A stretch of 64,000 nt of DNA from Tieghemiomyces parasiticus (GCA_027575765.1 JANBPT010000078.1:17330-81329), one strand, 5' to 3'. Positions 1 through 12,525 are shown, counted from the first letter of the stretch. A program made the numbers and translations. The notes: a model not told the origin generated them from the letters alone.

Positions 1-692
1 ATAAAATTAAATACGTTTACCAATGTGCCCAAGCGAGGAAGAGGCCGAGCGAATCACCGGGCTTTATGGGTTGTGAGGCGTTGCCTTCTATGCCTCCTTA
101 CGGCCGTTATTCAATAATCAAGGGGGTGTCCAAGCCGCAAGCCCTAACATCATGTGTGGATGCTATCTAGGCCCAGTGTGAACATGGATAAGAATGAAGT
201 GGGTGGTAGTACAATAAGGGCTTTATCTTGGATTGTACGAATGCTGAAATGATGCAGAAATGTGAAATGGGGTGGAGTTAGGGGGCGGTGGAGGTAATGT
301 GCGGCAGTATACAGGGGCACGGAAGGCTAGATCTAAAAAGACAGTAAAAATATAATGTAGCTAGAGTTGTCACCCTCTAGATTGTTCGTTTGGTGGCGCG
401 GCCAAGACAAGTGCGAAGGGGGTTCAAGCGACAGCCATGCAGAAAAAAACAATTAAGTGTGGAAGTGCAGTACACAGGGGCGACGAGGAGCCAGGTCCTG
501 GTAATGCTAAAGCGGCGAAATGACGTAGGATGCAGATTACAGGTAGGTGGTTAGGTGGTAGAGCGGCCAGGAAACCGAGGTGGGGGGGGTGCTATAGCAA
601 GATGAGGTATTCCTAGTTAAAATGGCCTAAATAATAATACGATTAAGTGTATGTGATGTACAAGTGAGGAGAGGCCGTGGACCGCCAGCTAT
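1..692. other. Intergenic, no gene recognised
   Basis: This is the downstream flank of the DUF3020 gene, which is transcribed leftward. I see no conserved coding sequence on either strand. A short motif around a GCAGTATACAGGGGC-like string near 310 recurs imperfectly near 465, probably by local duplication. Confidence 0.5.
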
Positions 693-1793
693 TTAAAAGA
701 GGCTGGCGAGTGAGGGCAAGGGGTTGGCCTTGGAAGCTTGGGGCAGACAGTCGGTCAGGGTAGCGGCGGACTGGGCGCGAAGGATCTGGTAATCCATGAG
801 CGGGGCCAGGGAAGGCAAGATGACGGTGGCTGGATGGGGTTCGGACTGGTAGCGCAGACGCGGGAGTACCGAGGAGCTGTTGCTAGTGGCGCTCTTTCCC
901 TCCATGGAGGAGGAGTCGGAGGCGATACGCTGGATGCTATAGCGGCTAAGGGTGGTGGTCAGTGGCAGGCCAAGGCCCTTCAGCCAGGTGCGGTCCTCTA
1001 CAGCGGCGGGACCAGCGAGAGTGAAGGTAGGCTCGACCGGACGGAGTGGCGGGATCGGGAGGTGCGTCATCGTCGGGGTAGAGCTGGGACGGTACACCGG
1101 AGAAGCGGAGAGCGTGGAGCGGTAACCGTGAGGGACGCGCTGTACTAACGGGCGGGAAGGGTTATAGAGCAAAGTGGGCTGATTGGAAGGGGCAGCCCGG
1201 CGCGGGGCGTGGTAGGGCGAGGTGGGGTTGTGCATGGGCGAGGCACGGCGAGAGACCGGAACAGCGGTGTACATGTGGTTGTGCTGGTGGGAGTGGTTTG
1301 GCAAGCTCATGGGGCGAGTATAGAGTGGCACTGGGGAGGGAGAGGACGACGAACCCGAGGAGGCCGACACGGAGGGCGATAGGGAGGTAATGGAACTGGC
1401 ATTGGTAGAGGTGGGCTGAATTGGGGCGGACTGTGGAGTGGGCGGAGGCGAACCGGCTGTGGACGATGAGGAGCACGAGGAGGTTGATGAGGGCTGCAGC
1501 TGGTGGTGGACATTAGTGTTGCTGTCAGACTTTGTAGACTCGCGGAGACGACGGCGTTCGGTACGCCGGGCAATTTCGGTCTGGATCCAGGCACGCTTCT
1601 CCTCGGTATCTTCGGGACCGAACTGCTGGCGGGCAAGGCGGTAAACACGGCACCTCATGTCGTTTTCGCGGTTTTTTTCTACATTCTCGGCTCTCCAGCG
1701 GCGCATACGTTCGCAGACATCGGCCTTGGACCGAGGCTTGGACCGCGAACCAGACGGAGTCGTCGACGCAGCGGTAGCAACGGCAGCGGACAT
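693..1793 (-). CDS. DUF3020-domain fungal protein, probably nuclear
   Basis: This is a single-exon gene of 366 residues. Residues about 25-82 are basic and helical and match the fungal DUF3020 pattern: RMRRWRAENVEKNREND, then CRVYRLARQQFG, then EKRAWIQTEIARR. The rest is low-complexity Ser/Pro/Thr-rich sequence, as expected for a disordered regulatory protein. The function of DUF3020 is not firmly established. The basic domain plus a disordered tail suggests a nuclear or nucleic-acid role, which is inference. The start at 1793 is the first in-frame ATG, lies just before the domain, and follows a good context (GCC before ATG). A TATA-like element lies about 160 bp upstream. No intron is needed to read the domain. 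Confidence 0.82.
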   Translation of the reverse strand: MSAAVATAASTTPSGSRSKPRSKADVCERMRRWRAENVEKNRENDMRCRVYRLARQQFGPEDTEEKRAWIQTEIARRTERRRLRESTKSDSNTNVHHQLQPSSTSSCSSSSTAGSPPPTPQSAPIQPTSTNASSITSLSPSVSASSGSSSSPSPVPLYTRPMSLPNHSHQHNHMYTAVPVSRRASPMHNPTSPYHAPRRAAPSNQPTLLYNPSRPLVQRVPHGYRSTLSASPVYRPSSTPTMTHLPIPPLRPVEPTFTLAGPAAVEDRTWLKGLGLPLTTTLSRYSIQRIASDSSSMEGKSATSNSSSVLPRLRYQSEPHPATVILPSLAPLMDYQILRAQSAATLTDCLPQASKANPLPSLASLF

Positions 1794-1950
1794 GGCGGGT
1801 AAATTGAGTGATGTTTGAGTGGAGGGTGGGGCGCAGGGGTGAAAAGAGGATGTGGAGAAGGTAATAGGGCGATCTAGGAGGGATCGCAGGCGTTGGTTTG
1901 CTGAGAGACGATGTATTTGACAGCCACGAGTTGAACGGGCGGGATCCGGG

Positions 1951-1960
1951 GTATTTATAA
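1951..1960 (-). promoter_or_regulatory. TATA-like element of the DUF3020 gene
   Basis: The minus strand reads TTATAAATAC here, about 160 bp upstream of the ATG at 1793. Position and match fit a core promoter. There is no expression evidence. Confidence 0.35.
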
Positions 1961-4900
1961 GGAACGGCGGGAACTGTAGTGTGGACCCCGGCAGGAGGAT
2001 GAGTGAAAGGAGGGTGAGGGAGGGGAGGCCAGTAGCTGAGCGTAGATGGGCCTGAGAAGAGGGGTGGGGAAAAGAGAGGGAGGGCGCGGAGAAAAGGATG
2101 ATAACACCGCACCACGACTATGGAAAAAAAAAGAGTAAGAGGGCGAACTTACCTCCCACCCCCACCTGTCCACCCACCCCACCCCCTAATTTTGCTAGTG
2201 GCAGTGGCCAAGGATAACCTGCCAGGGACAGGGGTGCCACATTGGCCAGTCCGTGTCTATTCCCCGCACGTTGACCCGGCCGTGGGCGACTGCCCCTCAG
2301 CCGGCCACCTTTCCACAGACGCTTGCCTGCCTCCTCCGCACCTATCCAGAGCGTGCCCTACGCCACCCAATGGAGGTCGGGTCAACCTTACCTCTCAGCA
2401 CCTTCAACCTCCCCCGCTTTCCCACTCGCCGATGCCGACACTTTGCCATTGACGGGCGTCAATCCCTGCGCCCGGTCAACTCTCCGCCCACCGCTTAGCT
2501 GGCCTCGTCAATCCATCCTCTTTCCCTTCCTCTCTCTCGGCACCCGCAGGCCCTACACCAGGGTATCATCTCCTCCCTCGCGGACCACCTCCCTAGCCCT
2601 TATGCTCACGCTGGCCTTACCGCGCGGCGTCTCAATCCAGCGCATCGGCATCACCGTCTTCGTCATTGGCATTTGCCACTACCTTCTCTGCCCCCTCCCG
2701 TCTTACTTGCTCACACGTCGGTGGCTCATATTCTACCATCCTCGTTACAACCCGCCGACCCCACATTCCCACTATCGGCCATGGAAGCCCCAGCTTCCTA
2801 ATTTGTAAATTGTTCAACGATTCTCCTTAACTACCTCCGTCTCCTATGATTTCGGCTCGGAGGAGGCCAGCCCGACCGGTGTAGAGTTCAGCCCACTGAT
2901 TCCTCATAAGATCCGCCCATGCAGGGTGAGTGGTGGGGCTATGGCCCTAGAGCCGGCGCTGTGACTCCCTCGAAGACTAAAATGGAGCTTGTGCTTTTTT
3001 TTGGTCAGGGGGGTGGATTAAGAATTAAAGGGGAAGCGGGCAATATAGAGAAGATAAAGCTATGTGGTGGTGCAGCCCCAACAAGGGTTACTGCCAGTCG
3101 GGGTAAATATGGACAGATTGGGCCTGCAGGTCCCGCGACTTTGGTTGCCTTGGAGGCAGGGGGGAGAATGGATGGCCAGAAAGGCGTATTGGTAGGCACG
3201 ACGCCCGAAAGCATCGGAAAATAGGTCGTAGGGACGAGAGCAGTGTTATGATGGCTTGGTTTCGAGGTTAGGGCTACGCGAGTTCTGGAGGGTTTACCTT
3301 TGCACCAAGATCTATGCTTATGTGGAATCAGGGCGATGGCCTCATTGCCGCTTTTTTCACCAGTAACCCAGCTCACTCCGAGGTACCCGGTGTGATTTGG
3401 GGTGGTAGTACGCGGCAGTAGCTAGAGCTACACTATTCGTCGTCATTCCGCCACTTGGGGTGGCGTTCCTTGCGGCTCCAGTGGCGCCCTCAACACCCTA
3501 CACGACACGTTCTCGAACACTGAAGCAAGTAGCCATAACAAAGTACACCCCTTTTCTCACTGTTGCTCACCAAACTTGAGCGGCCTATAGTCGTATGGGG
3601 GTCAGATAACTTAGAAATAGGGACAATGGAGGTGTTAGGTGAGCGGCAAGGTCGCGAAGTAGCGCATACGCCTTCATTCCACGCGATACAGGTGGCGCAA
3701 GGCTCGGTGGTACCTATACTACTGGCGTGGCCGCCTTCGCCTAGCGCCTTGTACACCCTTACAAACCCTCGCTTATTAGCGTGGCGCCCTAGTGTCACTC
3801 TATATTTTCATTTCTCTTTTACTCCCTCCATCATCACCTTTCTCAGTCTCCATGGCACACCCTCGCTACTTCTTCCATCACGCACGGGTATTGGGTAATC
3901 CTACTTTCTATGGTGGGGGGAAGGAGCACAGTATGGGTGGCTACGGTAGGCTTCGCCACCGCCACTATAGAGCATCCACAGATTATGTCCCCCCCTCGGT
4001 TTTCTCGCCAATTTTTTTCTATCTACATCTCTACTTGACTACGTGGCTCCTACTGGCGCTATCCAGCCTCTTCACTTTCAATAGTTCTCACTGGCCGATC
4101 ACCACGGCCGACGTCGGGTGCCACCCTGCGAGAGGATACACACGGCGCTTGTATAACGCTTCGATTGACCAACCGGCCGGATAGTTGGTCAGCCCTCCAC
4201 CACAGCGATCCCACCAAGTGCCACTGACTAGCTAAGGGTCGTCATGGGCGCCAGATATTAACCCTCCACTTCCCGGCTTTCTTTTCCCCGCTTAAAGTAA
4301 GCAGTGGAAGTGGGAGGGGGTACTCCGGCCGTGGGGGTAGCGACTTTAGGGGTGGTTATCTAGGGTGGGGGGGGTTAGTCAAGGAAGATTGGGATACGGG
4401 ATCAAGTACATGTGGGTGGGCCAACGATGTCGTGTAACTACAGCCGGCGGCCACCGTACTGCCCCAACAAGACAGTTGATTAGTCTTGCGAGCTGGAGGG
4501 CAAAGCCCATGCCACACTAGGATGTAAAGTGCACTAGCCATATCAACCGATGCGGACGATAGTAATCTGGCGTCCGCCCGCCCGTCCTTCGTTTCTCGTT
4601 TAGTACTGGCGGTGTGTCTCGATGGTTAGGGGGAGGGTGCGGACTATTCCAGCGGCAGATCTGTTCGATCGAACGGTCAGCCCCTCGCCCGTGGGTGGAG
4701 GAAAAGGGAAATTGCTTAGCGCTCCGGGTCAGCATAACTAGCCACCTAAGAGGACACGATTGCTCTAGGCAATAGGCTGCCTGCGACCTCATCGATATAC
4801 GGTCCGAATGGGAGCCGTCACAACCCAACTACATTACATATCTTGGACATCACCCTTCGCTACTCTCCCGAATCCCCTGACGGCCCGAAAAATAGCCCGC

Positions 4901-6636
4901 TACAAGGCATTTAGCACATACCCCGATTATAACAGGACACAGTAGGCCCCTGGCGGGTTTTATACCGATGTACGGACTTGGTACCTTAACAACCCTAAAT
5001 GCGTTCTACTACCCCTGGCTTCCCTGCCGCCCACCCCCTTCTGAGCCCCTCGGACCGGTAGTTCCCAATTTCCATGATACTGTCCTAATACTCCTCTGCC
5101 CCACTTCCTTTGATGAGACGAGAATGAATTAGCAAGGGAAGGGGGATGGGAGGTGGGCTAATTTTGGGGACGGTTGACTCAGCCCTATCTTTACTAGCAT
5201 GTTGGCACGATCCAGGGTCTCAGGGGTCTTTTAAATTGTGGAATTGTGGATGGCTCAGTGTCGTACTTTGGATGGAAGGCCATTACAGCCAAGAACTGGA
5301 CGAGGGCTACGGATGAACGGAGCTAAAAGTCGGGCAGAGCTGCTATTCTGGAGGTGAGTCCCGCGACCGTGTGGTGAGCGGGGCTATTTTCGTGCTTAAG
5401 CCCTGGAATTCCACTACAAAGTCGCAATCTGTCATCCCTCTCTTTCCCTCAACCTTTTCCTCCCACCAGCGGCCGTGACATCTTGGTTGGCGCCATTTTT
5501 ACGGTGAGCTACCTAGGACCTGTAAGCGGGTTCGCTGACCGGACTGGGCGACAGGATCCCGCGGCGTATTATGTGTATTTGGCGGGCCTGGGTTTTCTTA
5601 AAATTTGTTAATGAGGCGGCCTTAGAGCATAGTTAGCCTGGACTCTACTATCCGGTGTTGATATCCCCCAAGATCACCAGTATGTCGTTTTAAATTAATC
5701 GTTGGTCCTATTATATGCATCTTGTCATATATGAGGGTGATAAGTGGTAAAATAGAGTTAAGTGCAGGTAGAGAAGTGTCCAACTCCACTCCTCGGTTCA
5801 ATGGTAACAGTCACCCATCCCATCATGTATTTGATGTGCCCTCATGATGTTACAAGTCGTAGGCAGGGCGATATTGCAGTAGCAGTAGCATATCAGATCT
5901 GGGGCCTATAAAATGCTCAAATTTGTGAGCGGTAAAGCGATGGGATGACGAAGAGGAAATTCATGTGTATACTTAGTAGAGTAGTACGTTTAAAGTAGCG
6001 AGTGGGCTCGAAACGACTCCAGGGAGCACTCAGGCAATGAATCCATCCTCCGGGAGGAGATGGCGGATAAGGATGTAGCCGAGCGCAACCGGTTGTAAAG
6101 AGAGAGAGAGGTAAGTAGGAGGGAAAGGCGTGATGGACTATATTAGTAAAAGATTACCAATACCTCCAAGTTACGACAAACGGTTCCCTTGCTGATATTG
6201 ACTTTATAAAAGTTAGCTCTTAGGCGGGTAAATCATAGAATTTATCTCCCAACCGATCGGTCAGGCAGTGAGATCTAATTGATGCAGTGGGAGTTGAAGG
6301 AAAGAGAAGAGGAGATGCACTGTCCCCCCGAATGATGGCGCACGGCGAGCAGTAAAACAATAGGGTGGGGGAGGAAAATGCGCACTTGCTAGGTAAAAAG
6401 GCTATCGAAATATCGAAGGAGATAGACATGGAGGTTGGGGCTAAATGTAAGACAGCCAGGTAGGGGGGTCACCTCACAATCCATCAAGTATGAGATTTGC
6501 TACTGCCTGTCTTTGTTTTAGTTGATCGCACATGGAATATTATTCGAAATGGGGGTGAATTCGCGGTCACTTGATGTACTGGCGGGTCAGTAAGGTAAAT
6601 ATGTATTGGTAATACTGAGAAACGTCCGAGAGAGAG

Positions 6637-6671
6637 TGTATATATATATATATATATAGATAGATAGATAT
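6637..6671. repeat. TA/GATA microsatellite
   Basis: A run of TA dinucleotides passes directly into GATA tetranucleotide units. It is a simple-sequence repeat with no associated gene. Confidence 0.8.
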
Positions 6672-9441
6672 GTGCGCATATGAGCGACGACAACCTCCTG
6701 CCGAATATATGGCCGTAAGGAAATGTACAACTTGTCAATGTTTTCGGACAATTTCACGTCCCAAGTATCCTCCAATATCTTCATTCTGGCAGAAATACGG
6801 ACATGGAAAGATAGGTTAATACCGTCCGTGTGTAGATCTAAAGAACTAGGTTGTATTATGATGCAGTCAGGAAAAAAACGATATGCATCCTTTACGATGT
6901 AGTTGGCCAAAAAGTAGGGGTGGTGTGGCTATGTGGCAAGAGGTGGCAATAGTTTTCGGCTCCATCTATTATTACATTACGAAAGTAAGAATGGCAAATC
7001 GCCGTCAGCCACTGTTGACGCATTTTACAGGACTTGCACTATGGGTTTCTCCGGTCTAGCTGTAGGTTTCTACTGACTGCCAGCAGTAGGCTGCCATTCG
7101 TTCCAGGTGGAAGAAGGGTATGGGGGGGCCTCTAGCTTGGAGGCCTTTGGGTATATCCTAGTGCAACCCGTGGGGTTAAAAATATAGAATAGAAATTATG
7201 TGGTGAGGAAGCTAGTGATAAGGCAGAGTAATAGAAGGGGGTCGACGCAGTGAAAATTAACTATGGCGAAGCAGAGAAGGCAAAGGTGCGGGTCGGAAGC
7301 GTGTGGTGTCTGATCAAGAGATGTACATGTCACCAGCCGTAATTTAGCGTCAATACTTATGGACCTACCTAGTGCTATGGAAAGAGGGAGACGGGGAAAG
7401 GAGAGATAGTAAAGTAAGGCAAAGGGAAGAAAAGGCTCGACAAAAACATGGGTGTATTGTGTTGCGTTTGCCTGACAGTGGCGCACCGCCGCCTGTGATA
7501 TCGGAGCCGCTAAGGGCCTGGGATGTACCATCTGACCTCTAGGCTAGCGCTAACAGTGGATAACAGGCACATGGTTTAGTTTTATTTGATCGCATGTGTG
7601 GGGTGTGAAAAAGGCGAAGATAGGGTCGTAGCAACCATCACCTGATAGAAACGGTCGTCTCGCGAGATATCAATAAAGGAACAGGGCAGAGGTGGGTGAT
7701 CCAGTGCGCACGTCGCATTGCAGGCTATGTGTCAACCTCTCTGCCGCATAAGGTGCTACAAAGCTTTGGCATAGCACATTCTAGATACCCCTAATTTTGT
7801 TTGTTGTGCCTTCAGTTCTTCATCGGACATATAAGGGGCCACGGTAAACATATGGAGGGGACACTAACACCAGCGGTAACAGGCATATTTACCGTGTGCA
7901 CAGGCGTGTTCCTTTAACAAGGCATTGCTTGCATCTGCCGCGCCGTACTCATCAACCACTCCACATACCGAGTTGCCAGGGTCGCGCACTCCCGGAACTA
8001 AGGGAAGGGGAAGGGAGGGGACGAAATGGTGCCCTACACGTTGACATTCTAGTCCTGAATTATATTCACCTGATTGGTACACCCCCTCCTACCCCTCCCC
8101 TTTCAATCCGATCTTCGTGGAATGGTGTTCCTGTCAACTATTACGGCTGTGACTACATGTCGGACACGTTTAATAAATGAAGATCGATCCTTTATAGGTT
8201 TAAGGTCACGTATTCTTACATCCTTCCAACCCCGTTTCCCCTTGGCACCGAACTAGGAATGGCCAACCATAATAGTCTCCCTGTCGACACGACAGGCCAT
8301 AAGAACCAAGCCCTAGCGTTTTGAGAGTAGGCTGCCGTAATCTAAATTTATGAGGTTAAAAACTATTATCGCCAAATGATAGACTTTCTTGTCATAGACA
8401 AGGCGCTAGAGACGCGGTTGTCCCTTCATCACCCAACTTGTACAAAGTCAGGTGCCACTTCCTCCCTCCACCGCTGGAAACTAAGTCCGGTCAATTGTTA
8501 TATTATTTGCCTTACCGTCCAGTAACTGACCTGTCAGTCACACCCTCAGACACAGTACACCAGCCCCCTGAAAGGGGTGAGAAAGGTTCTCACCCCTGGG
8601 TAGTTAAACACCGATACAGTTGCCCGCTAAATAGCCCGCCGGATCACATGTCCACAAAACTCATTCTGGAATGGACGTTCCTTACTCCTTTTCCCTTCAC
8701 AGAGAAGGTAGGCCCATACATCGCTTGATGCAAGGAGAGCGAAACATGGGGTGAAGTGATTCTGGTCTAGTGAATCCCAGCTTGATTAGCCCATGTGAAT
8801 ATTTTGGAGGTGAGTGAAAGACTGCTAGTGCATATCTGACGAGCAGAGACAACGGGACAAATGGCGGCTGAAAAAATGAACCAAAAATAACCAAAAAGTT
8901 GCGGCACCGACTATTCCCAAGTGTTCACCTTCCTTAGTACTAAATCGGCCACCTGCAATGATGTTCGAGCGTAAACGATGAACAATTGGTTAGCGTATGG
9001 CCGCAACTGAAAATATATATCTATACTATATTGTGGTCGATTCAAATGCCTTCCCAATGTTCATCTCATTAGAGCATTGGTTGATGCCGCATCCACGCCT
9101 CCGCGCACTCCATGCCATAGCTTGATCCCGATCAATGATGGCCTACCTATTTGGCAGTCTGCATTATCCAGGCTACACGCTTGTATCCATATCCATAATT
9201 CCCCCTCTCCTTTACCTACTTTCCATCTATCCTTTCGGTAGGCGTTCAATCTTCCTGATCTTTGAACATTGCCTCCATCCCAGGCGCCGCCACGTCCTAT
9301 CCTTCTAAAACCTTCTCTTTTCTCTCCCCTTGCTCTGGCGGCTACCCAGCCGCCCTTCTATTCAGGTCGGTGCCCGGTCCCGCCACGGCCTGTCGTCCTG
9401 GATTCCCCTAGTCCAGGCTGGCTAGTTACTTGATTGATCTT

Positions 9442-9483
9442 GGTCATCATTCAAGTATAAAAGACCTAACGGTCATCATTCAA
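9442..9483 (+). repeat. 13-bp direct repeat flanking a TATA box
   Basis: GGTCATCATTCAA occurs exactly at 9442-9454 and again at 9471-9483. The 16 bases between contain GTATAAAAG. The second copy runs into AATAAACG, a polyadenylation-like string. It lies in the LTR-like fragment described separately. Confidence 0.7.
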
Positions 9484-9588
9484 TAAACGACAGCTATTAT
9501 CCCACACAACAATCCCCAGCTTCCGTTTGAAGCTTTAAAGCTTGTTCAGTATTTAGTACGATTTACGCCTACCACAATTATATTCACT
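9455..9588 (+). repeat. LTR-like fragment, copy A
   Basis: The segment starts with GTATAAAAG, followed about 20 bases on by ATAAACG, then ATCCCCAGCT, and near its end CGCCTACCACAATTATAT. The same ordered blocks, diverged, occur at 57709-57840 over almost the same length (134 against 132 bases). A TATA box closely followed by an AATAAA-like signal and a G-poor leader is the layout of an LTR U3/R/U5. Termini, target-site duplication and an internal region are not visible, so this is a tentative solo or fragmentary LTR. Confidence 0.35.
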
Positions 9589-10245
9589 TCTTGTATGTTT
9601 CTTGACCAGTCACCCCCCTTGTGTCCCTACCTACCACACAGAAGGTATGGTTCTAGCAGTCAAATCAAATAGAGATTTGCTTTTTATCTGTCATTGTAAC
9701 TCAATGAGACGGTGCGGAATATATATAAATATATATATACGTCGGGAAGTCGAATTGGTGTAAGGTAGAATAGAGGGGAACGAATGGAGTTTATGACCGT
9801 GGATAATACTCTGTAAGTATATCAGCTTGCTAAAGATGACGGGCTAGCGTTGCGCCACCTATCATGATAGTTAAGCTAGCACTGAACCTAATAAAACGAA
9901 GTAGGAAATCAATTACAAGGGAGTGTTTAATCCCCATGCACAACATAAATTTTGGGACTGCACTACAGTATAACCGCTAATCTCTGCCAGGATAGATTGG
10001 TATTTTAAACTATTCTTAGCTACTATGTCTCTTATGAGATAAAGGCCAGCGGCACCGAATTGCCTTATCTATTAGGAAACCAGGGCGAGACAAAAAAAGG
10101 GTACGGTGTGATTTGTACATCTAGCTTACCATACCAGGGTGTAGCGCCTGTCGGAAATATTAGTACGTTTGAAAAAAATGAAAGGTATATCTAGGATCAG
10201 CCAGAATTTGCGTACATCGCCACATTAAAAAAGTTCGCGATGCAA

Positions 10246-12525
10246 CTAGGCCCACACATCTTCCTGATAACGACCCTGGCCGCGCAAGTTTTTGACGTAG
10301 TTGACTGCCTGTTGCTGGGGCATCCCACCAACGTTGGCTGCGATATCGACAAACGTCTTGTTGACATCACGGGCCATGTGGCGGGCATCGCCACAAACAT
10401 ACACGTAAGCGTGATGATTATGAAGCAGGTCCCACAGGGTATCCTGTTCGGCGCGGAGGAGATCCTGAACGTAGATCTTTTCGGGCTGGTCGCGGGAGAA
10501 AGCGCAACGGATCCCGGAGTGCGGCGCCGGGAGATGCTGGAAATATTCGGGCCACTCCGGCTCGTAGAGGTAGTCCTGGTGGCGCGATCGGCACCCAAAA
10601 TAGAGGAGGGTCGGGCCGACTTGAGTGTCAGGACCACTGGTGGCGGCCAGATGGCTGCGTTCCATGACAAAGGCGCGGAATGGGGCCACGCCCGTACCGG
10701 GCCCCACCATGATGATTGGGGTAGCCGGCGACTTAGGCAGCTTGAAATTAGAGCGCCGCACAAACATGGCTACGTTCAGGTCACCGGTCTCGAGCTTGGG
10801 GCGCAGAAAGAAGGCAGCCGGATCTCCCGTGACTAGCGGAGTGCAATCAGCGGCGTCGCCATTGGTCAGGGTCGGGCGGCTACGGTAGTCGTGGATGGCT
10901 TTGAAGTAGTTGGTAGCCACGCCGTACACGGTCCGGTCTGGAGTGGCGGTGGGTGTATAAGCCAGGACCACTGCGGTCATGTGTAGCCGTTTTGGGTGCA
11001 GCTTGGCTGATGAACTAATACTGTAGTACCGGGGCAAAACCCGCGTAAACTCGTCAAGCAGGGCGGCGAAGGGAATTGCGTAGCGGTCAGCAGCAGCCAC
11101 GGTGGGGATGGCTTGCTTCTCGCGACGCTGGACGATCTCCAAGACTTCACCCATGGTGAGCCGAGGCTCAAAGATCTGGCGGGCATAGGCGGCCTTGTCG
11201 CTGGCCAGCGTACCAAGGTAGGTACGGGCCGGTTCCGAGCGGGCGTAGGCAGTGAGTGTCTCAAAAAACTGACGCGATGGCGGCGATATAATATCCAAGC
11301 AATGCCGAAGGGCGGTCCGATAGGTGGTGGGAATCGGGAAGGGCGCCTGCTTACTAGAAGCGGAGTTCGGGTCGTGCAGGGCCAACTTGAAGGCCGTGTC
11401 AGCGCGGTCGGCAAGGCCCAGGACGTTCAGCAGGCGGTCGACCTCGCGCTCCGGGTTGACCGGCCACACCGCAGCATGGTCACCGGTGAGGTAGGTCATG
11501 CCCTGGGCGTCGCTAATGTCGAGTTCCACGTGAAGGCAGCTCCGCTCGGTGGAGGTGAAGAGCTCACGGGTGAATGCCACAGGGGCCCAGTAGGGGTGTT
11601 TAACGTCGTAGGTGGGCACTAGACCCGACGGGCCGGGCTTGATGATGGGTCCACCGTCGTAGACGTGGTCGGCATTAGCCCCAGGGAGTTCGGTTAGGTC
11701 GAATGTGGCCGCCTGCGGGGCGTTGCTGACGGCCTCGAAATCGATACCGAAGTGGGCGCACGCAAGGGGCCAGAGCTCATCCTTCCATGCCAAAAAGTCT
11801 TCCTCCATGCTGCGATCGTCGTCACCTTCGCCGCGTCGATGAACCCGCTGGGCGCCCAAGCGCTCCAGGGTTTGGTCGACGGTCCGGGCTACATGATTGT
11901 AAAGCTCGTAGGTGCTGTTCCCCAGACCAAACAGGGCGTAGTGTAGGGACCGTAGGGGCTCGTGATCGTCAGGGTCCTCGAGGTCGGTGAATTCGGGCAT
12001 GTGGGCCTCGTCGTCCGGATTGATGAGGGTCTCCCAGAACTCCACGGCATTATCGGTGGGCTCGCCCTCCCCGTAAGTAGCCAAGAGGAACACGGCCAGG
12101 TGGTCGCGAGGTAGCTGGTGCAGGACAGTTAGGTCGTGCTCCTCAAGGTCGGCGACCAGGCAACGCAGGCCGAACCGCTGGGTGGCCTCCTTCGCCAGGC
12201 GCCGGGCGAAATCCTCGGCTGTACCGGTCTGGGAGCCGTAAAAGAATACCACTCGCTGTCCGGCCTCGCGCATCAGCGTCACGAAGCTGTCGGATCCCTT
12301 GGTCGGGTCCCGGGCCTTGGGCAGTGCAGCCGTTTTGGTCTCGGCCCGTGCAGATTCCTGGAGCCGATCAAACGGACTCTTGGTCGATGGCGGGGTGGCC
12401 TGGCGCCGTAGTAGATAGAATCCCGCGGCGGCTAGGGCGATGAAAATGATGAGGTAGTCAGAGAACTCCAACGAGACGCTGGCGGGCTCGCCCGTGGGGG
12501 CATTGGGCGGCGGTGAAGTGTCCAT
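10246..12525 (-). CDS. NCP1: NADPH-cytochrome P450 reductase
   Basis: This diflavin reductase moves electrons from NADPH through FAD and FMN to microsomal P450s (sterol C14-demethylation, for example) at the ER membrane. The protein is 759 residues. It has a short N-terminus, a membrane anchor at about 20-41 (YLIIFIALAAAGFYLL), the FMN-loop motif YGSQTGTAE at 96-104, a FAD motif RYYSISS at 499-505, the NADPH-binding GPGTGVAP at 608-615, and the C-terminal Trp expected to stack on the flavin (ends EDVWA). The length is a little above the usual 680-720, largely from an acidic linker and small insertions. The start is the first ATG (12525). The frame stays open upstream without an ATG, and this start gives the usual distance to the anchor. 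No intron is apparent. It is divergent from STT4 across 2.4 kb. Confidence 0.96.
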   Translation of the reverse strand: MDTSPPPNAPTGEPASVSLEFSDYLIIFIALAAAGFYLLRRQATPPSTKSPFDRLQESARAETKTAALPKARDPTKGSDSFVTLMREAGQRVVFFYGSQTGTAEDFARRLAKEATQRFGLRCLVADLEEHDLTVLHQLPRDHLAVFLLATYGEGEPTDNAVEFWETLINPDDEAHMPEFTDLEDPDDHEPLRSLHYALFGLGNSTYELYNHVARTVDQTLERLGAQRVHRRGEGDDDRSMEEDFLAWKDELWPLACAHFGIDFEAVSNAPQAATFDLTELPGANADHVYDGGPIIKPGPSGLVPTYDVKHPYWAPVAFTRELFTSTERSCLHVELDISDAQGMTYLTGDHAAVWPVNPEREVDRLLNVLGLADRADTAFKLALHDPNSASSKQAPFPIPTTYRTALRHCLDIISPPSRQFFETLTAYARSEPARTYLGTLASDKAAYARQIFEPRLTMGEVLEIVQRREKQAIPTVAAADRYAIPFAALLDEFTRVLPRYYSISSSAKLHPKRLHMTAVVLAYTPTATPDRTVYGVATNYFKAIHDYRSRPTLTNGDAADCTPLVTGDPAAFFLRPKLETGDLNVAMFVRRSNFKLPKSPATPIIMVGPGTGVAPFRAFVMERSHLAATSGPDTQVGPTLLYFGCRSRHQDYLYEPEWPEYFQHLPAPHSGIRCAFSRDQPEKIYVQDLLRAEQDTLWDLLHNHHAYVYVCGDARHMARDVNKTFVDIAANVGGMPQQQAVNYVKNLRGQGRYQEDVWA

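Larger units (their letters stand above)
1794..10245. other. 8.4-kb gene-poor interval
   Basis: The first few hundred bases are the promoter and leader of the DUF3020 gene. Beyond that I find only short open frames without recognisable domains, many starting at TTG, CTG or GTG rather than ATG. Composition is more AT-rich than the flanking genes. Simple repeats are present: a TA run grading into GATA units near 6637-6670 and TA-rich runs near 9010-9030 and 9718-9740. An LTR-like fragment lies at 9455-9588. I see no RNA gene. Confidence 0.45.

Noticed and set aside
2919..3224. Plus-strand ATG frame of 101 residues
   Set aside because: Gly-rich text without a motif and overlapped by an equally long minus-strand frame.
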